In this document: piece by piece, positions 61,179 through 64,000 of the stretch
Layout: each line of letters opens with the position of its first letter
How positions within the stretch are numbered: position 1 is the first letter of the stretch
Assembly (NCBI GenBank): GCA_944383015.1
Contig: CALWOC010000002.1
Location: 1-64,000, forward strand
Source of the DNA: an uncultured Clostridia bacterium
GTDB lineage: Bacteria; Bacillota; Clostridia; TANB77; CAG-465
DNA length: 64,000 bases
Direction: 5' to 3'
Translations under genes and position numbers: made by a program
The notes under the pieces: model-generated
Databases searched by the model: none
What the model was told of the DNA's origin: nothing
The model's input: the letters and a program-made list of their open reading frames with translations, nothing else

Positions 61179-64000
61179 ATGCAAGATATGGATAATTTTG
61201 ATAGAATAAGTATCGGACTTGCTTCTCCAGAAAAGATTAGAGAGTGGTCAAAGGGAGAAGTAAAAAAGCCAGAAACTATCAATTATAGAACACTTAAACC
61301 AGAAAGAGACGGACTATTTTGTGAAAAGATTTTTGGACCAACAAAGGACTGGGAATGCTATTGTGGTAAATATAAAAAAGTTAGATATAAAGGAATAATT
61401 TGTGATAGATGTGGCGTTGAGGTTACAAAGAAAAAGGTAAGACGTGAGAGAATGGGACATATAGAACTTGCTTGTCCTGTTTCACATATCTGGTTTTTCA
61501 AAGGAATTCCTGGAAGAATGAGTACATTACTTGACATATCTCCAAAAGCTTTAGAGAAAGTATTGTACTACGCATCATATATTGTTCTTGATGCAAAAGA
61601 TACTGCTTTTAAAGTTTGTGATATATTAAATGAAAAAGAATATAGAGAAGCTTTAGAAAAATATGGTAGTGATTCATTAAGAGTTGGAATGGGTGCAGAA
61701 GCAATTAAAGAATTACTTGCTAAAGTAGATCTTAAAAAATTAGAAAAAGAATTAAGAAAAGAACTTGAAAAAGCAAATGGAGCAAAAAGACAAAAAATAA
61801 TTAAAAGATTAGATACAGTTGAAGCATTTATTACATCAGGAAATCGCCCAGAGTGGATGATTTTAGAAGCTTTACCTGTAATTCCACCAGATTTGAGACC
61901 AATGGTTCAACTTGATGGTGGTAGATTTGCTACATCTGATTTAAACGATTTATACAGAAGAGTTATAAATAGAAATAATAGATTAAAGAAATTACTTGAA
62001 CTTGAAGCACCAGATATCATTGTAAGAAACGAAAAAAGAATGCTACAAGAAGCAGTAGATGCTTTAATAGATAATGGTAGACGTGGTAGACCTATAACTG
62101 GTGCAGGTGGAAGAGCTTTAAAATCATTATCTGACATGTTAAAAGGAAAACAAGGTAGATTTAGACAAAACTTACTTGGTAAAAGAGTTGATTATTCTGG
62201 ACGTTCAGTTATCGTTGTAGGACCAGAATTAAAAATTTATCAATGCGGTCTACCAAGAGAGATGGCTTTAGAGCTATTTAAACCTTTTGTAATGAAAGAA
62301 TTAGTTGCAAGAGGAATTGCTAACAACATAAAGAATGCAAAAACTTTAGTTGAAAAAGTTGATGTTTCTGTATGGGATGTTTTAGAAGATGTTATAAAAG
62401 ACAGACCTGTAATGTTAAACCGTGCCCCTACACTACATAGACTTGGTATTCAAGCTTTTGAGCCAGTTCTTGTTGAGGGTAGAGCTATAAAACTACATCC
62501 ATTAGTTTGTACTGCATTCAATGCCGATTTTGATGGAGATCAGATGGCCGTACACGTTCCATTATCTCCTGAAGCTGTGGCTGAGGCAAAATTACTAATG
62601 CTTGCTTCAAATAACTTATTAAAACTACAAGATGGTAAACCAGTTGCTGTTCCATCACAGGATATGATACTTGGAAGCTACTATTTAACAGTTGATGTTG
62701 ATGGTGAACCGGGTGAAGGAAAAGTATTCTCAAGTGAAGATGAAGCGTTAATGGCTTATGATCAAGGAGTTTTAGGCATTCATTCTGCAATTAAAGTAAG
62801 AGTTACAAGAAGTGTTGATGGTGAAGATGTTACTGGAATTATTGATGCTACACCAGGTAGATTGATATTTAACAGTTATATACCACAAGACTTAGGATTT
62901 GTTGACAGAACAATACCAGGAAATGAATTAAAACTTGAAATTGATTTCCCAGTTAGAAAGAAAGAACTAGGTAATATAGTTGATAAATGTATTTCTAAAC
63001 ATGGTATATCTGCTACATCAGTTGTTCTTGATGATATAAAAGCAAATGGATATAAATATTCTACTAGAGCTGCAGTAACAGTTTCAGTTGCTGATATGGA
63101 AGTTCCTGAAGCAAAAGCACAAATATTAGCTGATGCAGAAGTAAAAGTTGAAGGTATTCGTAAGAACTTTAAACGTGGTCTTATAACTGATGAAGAAAGA
63201 TATAACGAAACAATTAAAGTTTGGTCAAAAGCAACTGATGATATTCAAGCAGCTGTTATGAGCAATCCAAATAAATTAAATCCAATTCAGATGATGGCTC
63301 ATACTGGTGCCAGAGGTAACCCAACACAGATTAGACAATTAACTGGTATTCGTGGACTTATGGCGGATACTGAAGGTAAAACAGTTGAAATACCAATTAA
63401 ATCATGCTTTAAAGATGGACTAGATGTTCTTGAATTCTTCATTTCATCACATGGTGCAAGAAAAGGTCTTGCAGATACAGCATTAAGAACTGCAGACTCT
63501 GGATATTTAACAAGAAGACTTGTTGATGTTAACCAAGATGTTATAGTTATGGAAGATGATTGTGGAACACATGAAGGATTAGTTGTTCAAACTATTAAAG
63601 AATCTGGAGAAGCTATTGAAAAGCTTGAAGAGAGAATTGAAGGAAGATATCTTGCACAAGATATTTTAGATAAAAATGGTGACATTATAGTACCAAATGG
63701 AACATATGTTACAGATAAAATTGCTAAAATTATAGTTGATACAGGAATTGAACAAGTTAAGATTAGATCAGCTTTAACTTGCGAATCTGTAAGAGGAGTT
63801 TGTGCTAAATGTTATGGTAAAAATCTTGCAACAGGTGAACCTATATCTGTTGGTGAAGCTATAGGTATTATAGCTGCTCAATCAATAGGTGAACCTGGTA
63901 CACAGTTAACAATGAGAACATTCCACTCTGGTGGTGTTGCTGGTGGAGATATAACTCAAGGTCTTCCTAGAGTTGAAGAGTTGTTTGAAGCTAGAAAACC
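61179..64000 (+). CDS. rpoC: RNA polymerase beta' subunit, 5' part
   Basis: The frame is open from ATG 61179 to the window edge (940 codons seen; the gene is cut by the window). The N-terminal zinc site is CYCG...CDRCG (about 62-83). The catalytic loop NADFDGD (448-454) holds the three Mg-binding aspartates. The trigger-loop region is near [20 protein letters not shown], and a second zinc region [11 protein letters not shown] is near the end. It starts 27 bases after rpoB with GGGGGA, so both form one operon. Confidence 0.97.
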   Translation, partial: MQDMDNFDRISIGLASPEKIREWSKGEVKKPETINYRTLKPERDGLFCEKIFGPTKDWECYCGKYKKVRYKGIICDRCGVEVTKKKVRRERMGHIELACPVSHIWFFKGIPGRMSTLLDISPKALEKVLYYASYIVLDAKDTAFKVCDILNEKEYREALEKYGSDSLRVGMGAEAIKELLAKVDLKKLEKELRKELEKANGAKRQKIIKRLDTVEAFITSGNRPEWMILEALPVIPPDLRPMVQLDGGRFATSDLNDLYRRVINRNNRLKKLLELEAPDIIVRNEKRMLQEAVDALIDNGRRGRPITGAGGRALKSLSDMLKGKQGRFRQNLLGKRVDYSGRSVIVVGPELKIYQCGLPREMALELFKPFVMKELVARGIANNIKNAKTLVEKVDVSVWDVLEDVIKDRPVMLNRAPTLHRLGIQAFEPVLVEGRAIKLHPLVCTAFNADFDGDQMAVHVPLSPEAVAEAKLLMLASNNLLKLQDGKPVAVPSQDMILGSYYLTVDVDGEPGEGKVFSSEDEALMAYDQGVLGIHSAIKVRVTRSVDGEDVTGIIDATPGRLIFNSYIPQDLGFVDRTIPGNELKLEIDFPVRKKELGNIVDKCISKHGISATSVVLDDIKANGYKYSTRAAVTVSVADMEVPEAKAQILADAEVKVEGIRKNFKRGLITDEERYNETIKVWSKATDDIQAAVMSNPNKLNPIQMMAHTGARGNPTQIRQLTGIRGLMADTEGKTVEIPIKSCFKDGLDVLEFFISSHGARKGLADTALRTADSGYLTRRLVDVNQDVIVMEDDCGTHEGLVVQTIKESGEAIEKLEERIEGRYLAQDILDKNGDIIVPNGTYVTDKIAKIIVDTGIEQVKIRSALTCESVRGVCAKCYGKNLATGEPISVGEAIGIIAAQSIGEPGTQLTMRTFHSGGVAGGDITQGLPRVEELFEARK

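Overview
The window is very AT-rich, with strong AGGAGG-type ribosome binding sites, near-consensus sigma-A promoters (TTGAAA or TTGACA, 17 bases, TATAAT), hairpin-plus-T terminators and TAG working as a normal stop. With prfA, rpoBC, ftsEX, sepF and divIVA of Gram-positive type and a TnpV-like gene, it points to a low-GC Bacillota, most likely class Clostridia. The species cannot be named from the sequence alone.

Layout. (1) 1-7250: a defence island. It holds a TnpV-like transposon gene, a type IIS restriction enzyme of the AlwI kind, a fused double adenine methyltransferase, and a large AAA/SMC-like ATPase with a CPYC zinc-hook motif that resembles RloC/PrrC anticodon nucleases. (2) 7250 to about 46690: a nearly complete siphovirus prophage. 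The leftward lysogeny module (integrase, DinD-like protein, S24 repressor) faces a rightward early module (Cro, excisionase-like protein, antirepressor, replisome organiser with iteron-like repeats, many small genes, an RNA ligase). The late module follows: terminase, portal, MuF-metallopeptidase, scaffold, capsid, connectors, tail tube, frameshifted chaperone, tape measure, tail hub, fibres, holin, amidase. (3) At 46651-46694 lies the 3' half of a tRNA-Asn gene, the probable right attachment scar. A complete tRNA-Asn gene stands at 47371. (4) 46780-64000: chromosome, with small membrane proteins, a HAD-like protein, ruvA, ftsE-ftsX, two M23 hydrolases, sepF, divIVA, prfA, rpoB and the first part of rpoC.

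The most interesting material is cargo inside the prophage. Between the tape measure and the distal tail genes sit two independent transcription units. The first is a single DUF4429/SHOCT-like gene with its own promoter and terminator. The second is a tightly overlapping three-gene cassette: a protein joining a STAS-like region to a GHKL ATPase, a small DUF4325/STAS-like protein, and a two-helix membrane protein. It has a consensus promoter, a hairpin over its first ribosome binding site, and 12-base direct repeats on either side. The architecture resembles partner-switching regulation coupled to a membrane effector and is the best candidate for an undescribed, possibly anti-phage, system. A Panacea-type toxin-antitoxin pair and a membrane protein with its own promoter lie after the lysis genes.

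Other unusual signals are a candidate small RNA between integrase and dinD, a nonsense codon at position 3 of a reverse-strand membrane gene, a -1 frameshift in the tail chaperone, a MuF head protein carrying an HExxH peptidase domain, and 17-base repeats flanking cro. Functions are assigned from motifs read by eye; no database search was run.
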